Shown here one piece after another: positions 1-5,562 of a DNA stretch of 5,584 nt. The stretch lies in NCBI GenBank assembly GCA_023428805.1, contig JAEYWW010000277.1, positions 1 to 5,584 on the forward strand. The letters run 5' to 3'. Under the pieces are notes generated by a model. The model saw only the letters and a list, made by a program, of their open reading frames with translations. It did not search any database and was not told where the DNA came from. A program made the translations under genes and the position numbers. The DNA is from Armatimonadota bacterium (lineage in GTDB: Bacteria > Armatimonadota > Fimbriimonadia > Fimbriimonadales > Fimbriimonadaceae). Position 1 is the stretch's first letter. Every line of letters starts with the position of its first letter.

Positions 1-108
1 GACCCAAACAAGAAGCCTCCGGTGGAAGATCCGAACAAAAAACCGCCCACCGAAGACCCCAATAAACAGCCTCCAGTCGAGGATCCCAACAAAAAGCCCG
101 TTGCTGGA
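1..108 (+). repeat. 27-bp in-frame tandem repeat encoding a 9-residue Pro/Lys/Asp motif
   Basis: Four consecutive units begin at 1, 28, 55 and 82. They encode DPNKKPPVE, DPNKKPPTE, DPNKQPPVE and DPNKKPVAG. The DNA units differ mainly at third codon positions (for example gac/gat, cca/ccg/ccc, aac/aat), while the protein motif is held almost constant. This points to selection on the peptide and to an old repeat rather than a recent slippage product. The array runs off the left edge, so its copy number is unknown. It probably forms an extended, charged linker in front of the caspase-like domain. Confidence 0.9.
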
Positions 109-930
109 GCCGGATCAACTCAGCAGATTCCCAAGGGCGGCAATGTCACCGTAATCAAGGCCAGAGACCTGCCTGCCTACACTCAGGGCAGCTTGGTCAC
201 GCCGGACAACATTACCGGACGCGTGCCGACTCTTCCCTCCAAGTTTGCACTCGTGATCGGCAATACAGAGAGCCTGCTGCCGGATGGACGCATGAGCTTC
301 GCCTCCTCCGATGCGATGATGGTTGCGGAAGCCCTGAAGCAACACGGAGGCTACGACGATGCCAATATCGAAATTCTCATCAATGCCACGGCGGAGCAGA
401 TGCGGATCGCAACCCAGGCATTGGCTGATCGCATTCCCGAAGGAGCAACGGTGACGATCTTCTTCTCCGGTGTCGGGCAGAATGTAGCCGGAGAAGATTA
501 TCTGGCGGGGGTCGAGGCGGAAATTCCCTACGACACCACGGCGATGATCAACGTCAGCACTCTGCTGAGATCATTCATGTCGAAGGGCGCAAAGCTCTTC
601 ACCTTCTATCAGGTCAACCGCCCGATCAAAGATGGGCGCTATTTCGGGCAGCGTCCGCCCAACGTGGGTGCAGTCTCCCAAATGATGGGAACCATGCCGG
701 GCTCGGGAGCAGGAAGCATTGTGGACAAGGGCAATGAGCGGGGCATCTATGCTCTCGCATTCGCCCGATCTCTTGAGCAGACGCGCTCGAATCAGATTGC
801 GATCATGGATTTTGGCTGGACAATCTTCAACTCCATGAAGGGCGGCGGAACGAACATGATCGGAGGAGGAGGCTCCCAGGTGCCGACGCTTCCGGTCCTG
901 AACTACCTCCCCAACGACGCACGATTCTAA
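1..930 (+). CDS. Caspase-like (peptidase C14 fold) protein, probably catalytically inactive; 5' end outside window
   Basis: The reading frame is open from the first base, so the start lies upstream; 309 residues are visible. Residues 1-36 are four copies of a charged proline-rich repeat (DPNKKPPVE type), followed by a linker to about residue 80. A caspase-like domain covers about residues 81-220: the first strand (FALVIGN), the SSDAMMVAEAL helix matching the family's 'DA..va..L', 'ANIEILINATAEQM', and the 'TIFFSGVGQ...EDYL' segment. In active members that segment reads SGHG, with the catalytic His; here it is SGVG (Val codon 472-474). The later strand that normally ends in D-A-C carries F-Y-Q (Gln codon 610-612), so the catalytic Cys also seems absent. 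The C-terminus is glycine-rich and unassigned. I infer a pseudoprotease with a binding or scaffolding role. The N-terminal export signal, if any, is out of view. The fold call is fairly secure; the function is not. Confidence 0.78.
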   Translation, partial: DPNKKPPVEDPNKKPPTEDPNKQPPVEDPNKKPVAGAGSTQQIPKGGNVTVIKARDLPAYTQGSLVTPDNITGRVPTLPSKFALVIGNTESLLPDGRMSFASSDAMMVAEALKQHGGYDDANIEILINATAEQMRIATQALADRIPEGATVTIFFSGVGQNVAGEDYLAGVEAEIPYDTTAMINVSTLLRSFMSKGAKLFTFYQVNRPIKDGRYFGQRPPNVGAVSQMMGTMPGSGAGSIVDKGNERGIYALAFARSLEQTRSNQIAIMDFGWTIFNSMKGGGTNMIGGGGSQVPTLPVLNYLPNDARF

Positions 931-931
931 C

Positions 932-1948
932 GTGGCCCTTCTGATCGTCGGCAGCCTGTTCTTCTTGACGGCGATTCTCACCGCCGTCGAGATGGCCACG
1001 TTCTCCGCGCGCGTTGAGCGGATGAAGCAGGCCGACGAGGCGGGAGACCGCCGCGGCATCATGGTCCTCGCCTATCAGCGGTCGCCGATGCACTTCCTGG
1101 CGGCGGTCCAAGTCGTCACTACTGCGGCGGCCTTCTGGTCGGGTGCGCTGATGGAAACCGCCTTCATCATTCCCACCGAAGGCTGGCTCCTGCGAAGCGG
1201 ACTGCCAGGGAACTGGGCTCCGGGAACGGCCTCTGTTTCCATCCTGATTCTGATGACCTTGGTGTCGCTGATCTTCACCAATGTGCTGCCCAAGCAGATC
1301 GGCTTCATCCGTTCTCATGAAATTGCTCTGGCCTATGCAAAGCCGATGCGCCTGCTCATCCGCTTCACGCGCCCGCTTGGATGGCTTGTGTCGGCAAGTG
1401 TGAACGGCCTGCTTCGCCTGCGCCATATCTCGCCCGATGAAAAGCACCGGGTCACCGAACGAGACATCCGCTTTTTGATCAAAGAAGGAGCAACTCGGGG
1501 CAGTTTGGACGCCCGCGAACAGAACATTGTGCGGCGCGCTCTTGATCTCAGCGATCTTTTGGCAGTGCGGGTGATGACGCCTGTGGCGAGCCTCGAAGCC
1601 ATCGACATTTCCAGAGGATTGCAGGAAGCGGATCGGCTGATTCACCAGACCACACACTCCTTCCTTCCGGTCTACGACACAGACTGGCGGAACCTTCTTG
1701 GCGTCATCAAGGCACGCGACTGGCTCGCGCTCGAAACGCCCTCCCTCAAAGACTTGCGGCGGCTTGTTTCGGCCCCTGTGATCGTGAAGGAGAAGGATTC
1801 CCTGCTCGCCGTCTTGGAGGCGCTGCGCCCGGTGGAAACTCGCTGCGTGTTCGTGACAGATCGCAACGGCGCCGTGGAGGGCATGATCACCCTCAACGAC
1901 GCCGTCAGTCAGATTCTCGGTCCGATCAAATCACTCAGCGGCGACTGA
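932..1948 (+). CDS. CNNM (DUF21) transmembrane / CBS-pair protein, HlyC/CorC family, lacking the CorC_HlyC C-terminal domain
   Basis: The 338-residue protein has the family's N-terminal membrane domain (hydrophobic stretches at about 2-21, 54-79, 98-118 and 131-162). Signature segments include 'TAVEMATFSARVERM', 'AGDRRG', 'FLAAVQVVTT' and 'LPKQIGF'. The linker 'TERDIRFLIKEG' to 'EQNIVRRALDL' leads to two CBS motifs at about 213-266 and 279-330, starting at 'VMTP' and ending 'GMITLNDAVSQILG'. Family members are membrane proteins linked to Mg2+/Co2+ or Na+ transport, with CBS domains binding adenine nucleotides. This one stops just after the second CBS motif, so the usual CorC_HlyC domain is absent. 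The conserved Gly-Glu before LPK is Thr-Asn here (residues 116-117). The GTG at 932 is the only start codon between the in-frame stop at 899-901 and Met21, and it keeps the first membrane helix. No Shine-Dalgarno is seen, but the previous stop is 1 nt away, so translation may be coupled. Substrate unknown. Confidence 0.85.
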   Translation: MALLIVGSLFFLTAILTAVEMATFSARVERMKQADEAGDRRGIMVLAYQRSPMHFLAAVQVVTTAAAFWSGALMETAFIIPTEGWLLRSGLPGNWAPGTASVSILILMTLVSLIFTNVLPKQIGFIRSHEIALAYAKPMRLLIRFTRPLGWLVSASVNGLLRLRHISPDEKHRVTERDIRFLIKEGATRGSLDAREQNIVRRALDLSDLLAVRVMTPVASLEAIDISRGLQEADRLIHQTTHSFLPVYDTDWRNLLGVIKARDWLALETPSLKDLRRLVSAPVIVKEKDSLLAVLEALRPVETRCVFVTDRNGAVEGMITLNDAVSQILGPIKSLSGD

Positions 1949-1951
1949 TCT

Positions 1952-2638
1952 TCAGAGGCGCACCATCGAGAACTTCATGTCCTGAATTTCGATTCCCGGC
2001 TGCTGCGGAATTCCGCCTTTGATCGTTCCGTCGACCCGCAGAATGTGATTCTTGACAATGTCCACCTTGGACGTCGTGATCAGATTCATCGGCTCGGGCG
2101 AAGACTTGCTGGTGACGACAACATCCGACTCAATGGTCATCACGTTTCCGACAACATCCACAATCTTGGCTTTGCCTTTGGTGGTTCCGTCTTCGGTCTT
2201 GCTGTCAATGGGAAACTCTGTTCCCTTCACCAGTTCCTTCACGTTCTCCATTCCAAGGAGAGCAAACTGGCTCGCGTCCAAACTCGCGCCGGGGGCAGCC
2301 TTGCCATCCTTCGCGACGGGGCGGCCATATTTGTCCACCTTGCCGATGGTCTTCGGCGTCTCCATGCCAGCGGACATTTCCTGCCCCATGAAGGTCACCA
2401 CGGCGTCTTCCGTGCTGGTTTCGATGTCTGCATCGCCGTTCGGATAAACCTTGACGACCTTGTGGATCATCTTCGATGAGGAGACAATTTCTCCCATCGT
2501 GGTGGTCGCAGTCAGCGTCATTTGGTATTTGTCAACATCACCGACTTTGTAATTGCGGGTGAGGTCTTGACCGGCGTTTGCAGAAGCGGCGAAGCTCGCG
2601 ATGAGCGCGCCGAGAAGGGCGAGTTTGGCGGTTTTCAT
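1952..2638 (-). CDS. Exported protein of unknown function, last gene of the ECF sigma operon
   Basis: The 228-residue protein starts with a clear Sec signal peptide: MKTAK, a hydrophobic core 'LALLGALIASFAASA', and a likely type I cleavage after Ala22 (ANA/GQ). There is no cysteine at the cleavage site, so it is not a lipoprotein. The mature part is rich in Thr, Val, Lys and Asp with alternating hydrophobic patterns ('KYQMTLTATTTMG', 'VDIVKNHILRVDGTIKGG'), suggesting a soluble all-beta periplasmic or secreted protein. I see no catalytic motif and no membrane segment in the mature part. It resembles uncharacterised exported beta-rich proteins, but I cannot name a family with confidence. Its ATG directly abuts the TAA of the upstream gene, and its Shine-Dalgarno lies inside that gene, so its synthesis is probably coupled to it. 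It could be a target or sensory partner of the sigma system. Its stop lies 3 nt from the stop of the convergent CNNM/CBS gene. Confidence 0.8.
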   Translation of the reverse strand: MKTAKLALLGALIASFAASANAGQDLTRNYKVGDVDKYQMTLTATTTMGEIVSSSKMIHKVVKVYPNGDADIETSTEDAVVTFMGQEMSAGMETPKTIGKVDKYGRPVAKDGKAAPGASLDASQFALLGMENVKELVKGTEFPIDSKTEDGTTKGKAKIVDVVGNVMTIESDVVVTSKSSPEPMNLITTSKVDIVKNHILRVDGTIKGGIPQQPGIEIQDMKFSMVRL

Positions 2639-3559
2639 TTACTTTCCTCGGGGTGGTTGCTGATTGCTCAGCGGACGGTAATCGTAGACATCCTCCACGA
2701 TGAAGGGGAAAAGTTCTGTCGAAAGGTCGAGTCGCGAATAAACGGGCAGCTTGGTGTCGGGCTTGACGAAAATCTCGAATCGCTCCAATCCACCCTTGAG
2801 CACGAAGTGGTTCAGCTTTTGACCATCGCGGACCACATCCGGCCTACGATCCCAGAGATCCTCGTCGCTCAAGAGCTGCCGTGTGTACTGAGGCCCAGAC
2901 TTCCCTCCGGCGACCATCGCTCCTGTATTCGAGCTCTTCTCGAGTGTCTCAAGCAGCGTCATCAGCTCCTTCAGCGCGCTGGTGAGCTGCGTGATCTGCT
3001 CGACAAGCATTTCCGCGTTGACGCTCTGCGGCGAGAGGGCAAGGGAGTCAAGCGGCGGGAGGCTGGCCTGATCCCCCTGCGCGGACAGCTTGACGAGCTT
3101 CTCCAATTCGCCCGGCTGGGCGATCTGGCCCGCCGGCTGTTCAGCAATCAGCTTGTCAAGGTTCTGTTTGAACTCCTGGAGAATCGGTTCGAGTTCCTGC
3201 TCTTTGCCATCTGGTCCGTAGAGGATGAATTTGACATTCTCACCGTCAATCTCGGTGCGCCCCACAAGGGTGCGTGTGCCGTCCTTTCCGATCTGATAGG
3301 AACGGATGGTGCAGGCCAGTGGCTGGGAGAAGGCGGCGTGAATTTCCCCGATCCGGGCGGCGGCGGCGGGGCGAGTCGAAACAACGCCCATCACCGCAAT
3401 CGCGGCGAATGCAGTTGCTGCTCCCGCAAATGCCAGGGGCCGCTTCCTGCGTGCCGGAGCGCTGCCCGAATTGTGCTTCAAGAGCCGCGCCGTGATTCTC
3501 TCGGCAAGTCCTTCGGGGACCGGGCGGTTCTTCATGGATTCGATGTCTTCGTGTCTCAT
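2639..3559 (-). CDS. Single-pass membrane protein in the anti-sigma position (putative anti-sigma factor)
   Basis: The 306-residue protein has a short cytoplasmic N-terminus (1-40) with an amphipathic helix 'PEGLAERITARLLKH', then Arg/Lys residues and one membrane helix at about 41-61 ('PLAFAGAATAFAAIAVMGVV'), then an extracytoplasmic part of about 245 residues. The outer part begins with beta-like sequence (80-117). It then holds a helical, Gln/Glu/Leu-rich stretch at about 120-210 that could form a helical hairpin or coiled coil, and ends in beta-like sequence with 'FVKPDTKLPVYSRLDL'. That last motif is typical of LolA/RseB-like lipoprotein-binding folds. Position after an ECF sigma gene and topology both suggest a membrane-bound anti-sigma or sensor. 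There is no HxxxCxxC zinc-binding motif of the common zinc anti-sigma domain, so binding of the sigma factor is inferred from context only. Its ATG overlaps the sigma TGA (ATGA). A strong GGAGGAG site precedes it. Confidence 0.78.
   Translation of the reverse strand: MRHEDIESMKNRPVPEGLAERITARLLKHNSGSAPARRKRPLAFAGAATAFAAIAVMGVVSTRPAAAARIGEIHAAFSQPLACTIRSYQIGKDGTRTLVGRTEIDGENVKFILYGPDGKEQELEPILQEFKQNLDKLIAEQPAGQIAQPGELEKLVKLSAQGDQASLPPLDSLALSPQSVNAEMLVEQITQLTSALKELMTLLETLEKSSNTGAMVAGGKSGPQYTRQLLSDEDLWDRRPDVVRDGQKLNHFVLKGGLERFEIFVKPDTKLPVYSRLDLSTELFPFIVEDVYDYRPLSNQQPPRGK
2642..2649 (-). promoter_or_regulatory. Ribosome binding site (GAGGAAAG) of the exported-protein gene
   Basis: Read on the minus strand, GAGGAAAG lies inside the last codons of the upstream membrane-protein gene. 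It is followed by that gene's TAA stop and immediately by the ATG of the next gene. The GAGGA core is 6 nt from the ATG. This fixes the start at 2638 and suggests terminating ribosomes re-initiate there. Confidence 0.75.
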
Positions 3560-4104
3560 CGTTCTCCTCCGATTTCAAAGTCTTCTTCTTTCAGCAATTT
3601 CTGCAGATTGCGTCGCGCGTGGTGGAGGCGGGATTTGATGGTTCCGCTCACCGCACCGGTGACTCCAGATATCTCTTCGATGCTCAAACCCATCACCTCA
3701 TGAAGCACGAACGCCTCTTTGTGCACTGCGGGGATTTGATTCAGAGCCTCTTCCAGCACCGTCATGAATTCCGTGTTCGCCTGGCGCCCCGCCTTCAGCT
3801 CCATGAGTGATTCAAACGGGGCCAGAAAGACGTGCTTTCGCCTCCAGCCCGCGTACTCCCGATAGGCGATGGAGTGCAGCCAGACCCTCATCGAACTCTG
3901 GCCTCGAAACTGGTCAATGCTCTTCCAAGCCTTGAGAAAAGTCTGCTGAGTGAGGTCCTCCGCTGTCTCTTGATGACGCGTCAGGTGCCGCATGAACCGA
4001 AAGACGTCCGCATGATGCTCTTCCACCCATTGGCGGATGGCATATTCATCTTTCAGCCGAACGTCCATCGCTCGGCTCTGGTCTTCCAGTCCAGTGATGC
4101 TCAC
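3556..4104 (-). CDS. ECF-family RNA polymerase sigma factor (sigma-70 regions 2 and 4)
   Basis: From the GTG at 4104 the protein has 182 residues, normal for an ECF sigma factor. Region 2 spans about 26-89, with the core-binding motif 'ETAEDLTQQTFLKAWKSI' and a promoter-contacting part 'FRGQSSMRVWLHSIAYREY'. Region 4 spans about 119-170: 'ALNQIPAVHKEAFVLHEV', then the helix-turn-helix 'LSIEEISGVTGAVSGTIKSRLHHARRNL'. There is no region 1.1 or 3. The start is uncertain. GTG 4104 has a GGAGG 4 nt upstream (a second GTG lies at 4107). ATG 4068 would give 170 residues but has only a weak upstream site. The frame stays open back to a TTG at 4227, but that stretch lacks sigma similarity and contains the likely promoter. 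The stop overlaps the next gene by ATGA, so the sigma factor and its membrane partner are made together. The subgroup and regulon cannot be told from the sequence. Confidence 0.92.
   Translation of the reverse strand: MSITGLEDQSRAMDVRLKDEYAIRQWVEEHHADVFRFMRHLTRHQETAEDLTQQTFLKAWKSIDQFRGQSSMRVWLHSIAYREYAGWRRKHVFLAPFESLMELKAGRQANTEFMTVLEEALNQIPAVHKEAFVLHEVMGLSIEEISGVTGAVSGTIKSRLHHARRNLQKLLKEEDFEIGGER
3564..3570 (-). promoter_or_regulatory. Ribosome binding site (GGAGGAG) of the membrane anti-sigma-like gene
   Basis: On the minus strand a near-ideal GGAGGAG sits in the last codons of the sigma factor gene (encoding Gly-Gly-Glu). It ends 4 nt before the ATG at 3559; its GGAGG core is 6 nt away. 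It supports this start and the ATGA overlap between the two genes. Confidence 0.8.
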
Positions 4105-4173
4105 CACGCCTCCATTGACTGCCTGCCTGCCAGTTTGGTTGATGGTCCCACTCTTTTGTTGTCGTGAATCATC

Positions 4174-4201
4174 TCCGAAACCTGGCAAGCCCACGGGTTC
4201 C
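4174..4201 (-). promoter_or_regulatory. Candidate ECF-type promoter of the sigma operon (GGAACCC-N16-TCGGA)
   Basis: On the minus strand GGAACCC (4201-4195) is followed by 16 nt and then TCGGA (4178-4174). ECF sigma factors commonly use a -35 with GGAAC and a -10 with a short TC-containing core at about this spacing. Transcription would begin near 4167, leaving a leader of about 60 nt before the GTG at 4104. The match is short, so it could be chance, but its place and orientation fit autoregulation by the encoded sigma factor. Confidence 0.45.
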
Positions 4202-4337
4202 AATTGGGAAAAGACTTGGTACAACAATCACAGATCCTCTCTCCACCATCCCATACGCGGCTCTCAAACTCGATTTTGGGGGCCGCCTTTTTGACGTAAC
4301 CGTTTAAAAACATAGGCGTCTTTTTACATGAGGCACC

Positions 4338-5504
4338 ATGATGTTCGTTTCTCTCCTTGCTGCCGCCGCTTTGGGCGGACCCTATTCCATGAACTTTGAC
4401 AAACCAGCAGACTCCGTCAATGAACTCGGAGTCGAACTCTTCCAGCAGGCCCGCAAGGGCCAGCCCGGCGCCAACATCCTCATCAGCCCCCTCTCCATCA
4501 GCATCTGTCTGGCGATGGCCGCCAATGGCGCGGATGGAGAGACCTGGAGCGGCATGTCGAAGGGGCTGCATTTTGAAGGAGCATCGCATGAGTCGATGAA
4601 CAGCGCCTACAAGCAGCTCAACGATTCCCTGACCACAGCGGACCCCAGCACCCGCATGGAGATCGCCAACGCGCTCTGGGCGAACCAGCAGATTCGCTTC
4701 GAAACCCCATTTGTGAACGAGTTGAAGGAGTCGTTCCAGGGCGAGGCTCGGGCGCTCGACTTCTCTTCGCCCTCTGCGATTCCGACGATGAACGATTGGG
4801 TGAAGGAAAAGACACACGACAAAATTGAACGCATTGTCGAGAATCTTCCTGCGGATTCCTTGATGGTTCTGATGAATGCGATCTCCTTCAAAGGAGACTG
4901 GACCGCCCCCTTCGACAAACGGGCGAACTACGACTCAGAATTCACCGGGGCTCAGGGCAAGTCTGCCGCGACCTTCATGCGGAAGGCCGGTCATTTCCAC
5001 TATGCGGAAGTGGATGGGGCGCAATACGTTCAAATCCCCTACGGCAACCAGCGATTCATGATGGAGATCCTCCTCCCCTCAGAAGGCGGGTTGCAGAAGG
5101 CCATCGACGGAATGTCCAGCGGTTCCTGGAATGAGTGGAGACTCGCCTCCAAATCGCGTCATGGATTCCTGATGATGCCGAAATGGCAGGGCGACACCAA
5201 GCTGGACCTTTCACCGATGCTGAAGAGCGGGCCGATGGCTGGCGCATTCGACGCCCGATCGGCCAACTTCACACGCATGGTCAAGGGCACACCAGCCTTC
5301 ATCGGGCAAGTTCTGCACAAGACATTTGTCAAGGTTGACGAGAAGGGCACCGAAGCCGCCGCCGTGACGGCGACAGTCATGCGGGCGGGTTCGGCAATCC
5401 CACAGGACTCGTTCAACATGAAGGTCGAACGGTCGTTCCTCTATACGATCAGTGAAGCCGAAACCGGCGCAATCCTGTTCCTCGGAGTGGTCGAAAAGCC
5501 GTAA
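4338..5504 (+). CDS. Bacterial serpin (serine protease inhibitor family I4)
   Basis: The 388-residue protein matches the serpin fold end to end. Recognisable segments are 'NILISPLSISICLAMAANGA.GET' (46-69), 'NALWANQQIRFETPF' (111-125), 'MNDWVKEKTHDKI' (151-163), 'LMNAISFKGDWTAPFDK' (178-194), 'IPYGNQRFMMEILLPSEG' (233-250), 'FDARSANFTRM' (304-314) and the closing 'ILFLGVVEKP' (379-388). The hinge 'VDEKGTEAAAVTA' (333-345) has the small residues needed for loop insertion, so it should be inhibitory. Counting from Glu335 as P17 puts P1-P1' at Gly351-Ser352, with Met348-Arg349-Ala350 just before; the true scissile bond is uncertain. The first 16 residues are hydrophobic (VSLLAAAALGG) with no basic residue, so they may be a short, atypical signal peptide. 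An in-frame TGA at 4329-4331 rules out an upstream start. Tandem ATGs at 4338 and 4341 follow a GAGG at 4330-4333, which is better spaced for the second. The gene is transcribed divergently from the sigma operon. The target protease is unknown. Confidence 0.95.
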   Translation: MMFVSLLAAAALGGPYSMNFDKPADSVNELGVELFQQARKGQPGANILISPLSISICLAMAANGADGETWSGMSKGLHFEGASHESMNSAYKQLNDSLTTADPSTRMEIANALWANQQIRFETPFVNELKESFQGEARALDFSSPSAIPTMNDWVKEKTHDKIERIVENLPADSLMVLMNAISFKGDWTAPFDKRANYDSEFTGAQGKSAATFMRKAGHFHYAEVDGAQYVQIPYGNQRFMMEILLPSEGGLQKAIDGMSSGSWNEWRLASKSRHGFLMMPKWQGDTKLDLSPMLKSGPMAGAFDARSANFTRMVKGTPAFIGQVLHKTFVKVDEKGTEAAAVTATVMRAGSAIPQDSFNMKVERSFLYTISEAETGAILFLGVVEKP

Positions 5505-5509
5505 GCCAG

Positions 5510-5535
5510 GTCCCAGCCTGATTTTGGGCTGGGAC
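5510..5535 (+). terminator. Hairpin after the serpin gene, possible terminator
   Basis: A perfect 9-bp inverted repeat, GTCCCAGCC (5510-5518) and GGCTGGGAC (5527-5535), encloses an 8-nt loop (TGATTTTG). It begins 6 nt after the serpin stop. The stem is GC-rich, but no T-run follows it (the next bases are AACCTATG), so it is not a classical Rho-independent terminator. It may still stop or slow transcription, or protect the mRNA 3' end. Confidence 0.55.
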
Positions 5536-5544
5536 AACCTATGT

Positions 5545-5550
5545 CATAAT
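5545..5550 (+). promoter_or_regulatory. Candidate -10 element (CATAAT) of the tRNA gene
   Basis: CATAAT matches five of six bases of the sigma-70 -10 consensus and ends 12 nt before the tRNA 5' end, a reasonable distance for a short tRNA leader. No good -35 is present: at normal spacing the -35 region falls in the loop and right arm of the hairpin after the serpin gene. The tRNA could therefore also be read from elsewhere. Confidence 0.3.
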
Positions 5551-5562
5551 CTCACCTCACGC

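Noticed and set aside
1..108. CRISPR-like array
   Set aside because: The 27-bp units are contiguous with no spacers, in frame, and diverge at third codon positions. They are protein-coding repeats.
827..1657. Minus-strand open frame opposite the CNNM gene
   Set aside because: Its sequence is low in hydrophobic order and rich in Arg, His, Gln and Ser with no recognisable domain. The opposite strand has clear CNNM and CBS motifs.
2522..3703. Long plus-strand open frame opposite the membrane regulator and sigma genes
   Set aside because: It lies antisense to two well-supported coupled genes. Its translation is rich in Arg, Leu and His with no domain-like pattern, as expected for an antisense frame in GC-rich DNA.
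4105..4227. In-frame N-terminal extension of the sigma factor to a TTG at 4227
   Set aside because: The extra 41 residues show no sigma-factor similarity, the start is a TTG without a good ribosome site, and the stretch contains the candidate ECF promoter. It is better read as leader and promoter DNA.
4291..4319. Possible sigma-70 promoter for the serpin (TTGACG at 4291-4296)
   Set aside because: The -35 resemblance is good, but at 16-18 nt spacing no -10-like hexamer exists (AGGCGT at 17 nt). CATAGG at 14 nt is too close and too poor. A serpin promoter probably lies in 4228-4330, but I cannot define it.
4293..4320. Short inverted GACG / CGTC pair upstream of the serpin as an operator
   Set aside because: Only 4 bp match. 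The longer flanks (TTTTTGACG and CGTCTTTTT) are mirror images rather than reverse complements, so they make no palindrome.
4101..4817. Minus-strand open frame running from the serpin's 5' half into the sigma leader
   Set aside because: It covers the antisense of conserved serpin motifs and has no convincing start or domain. It is a shadow frame.
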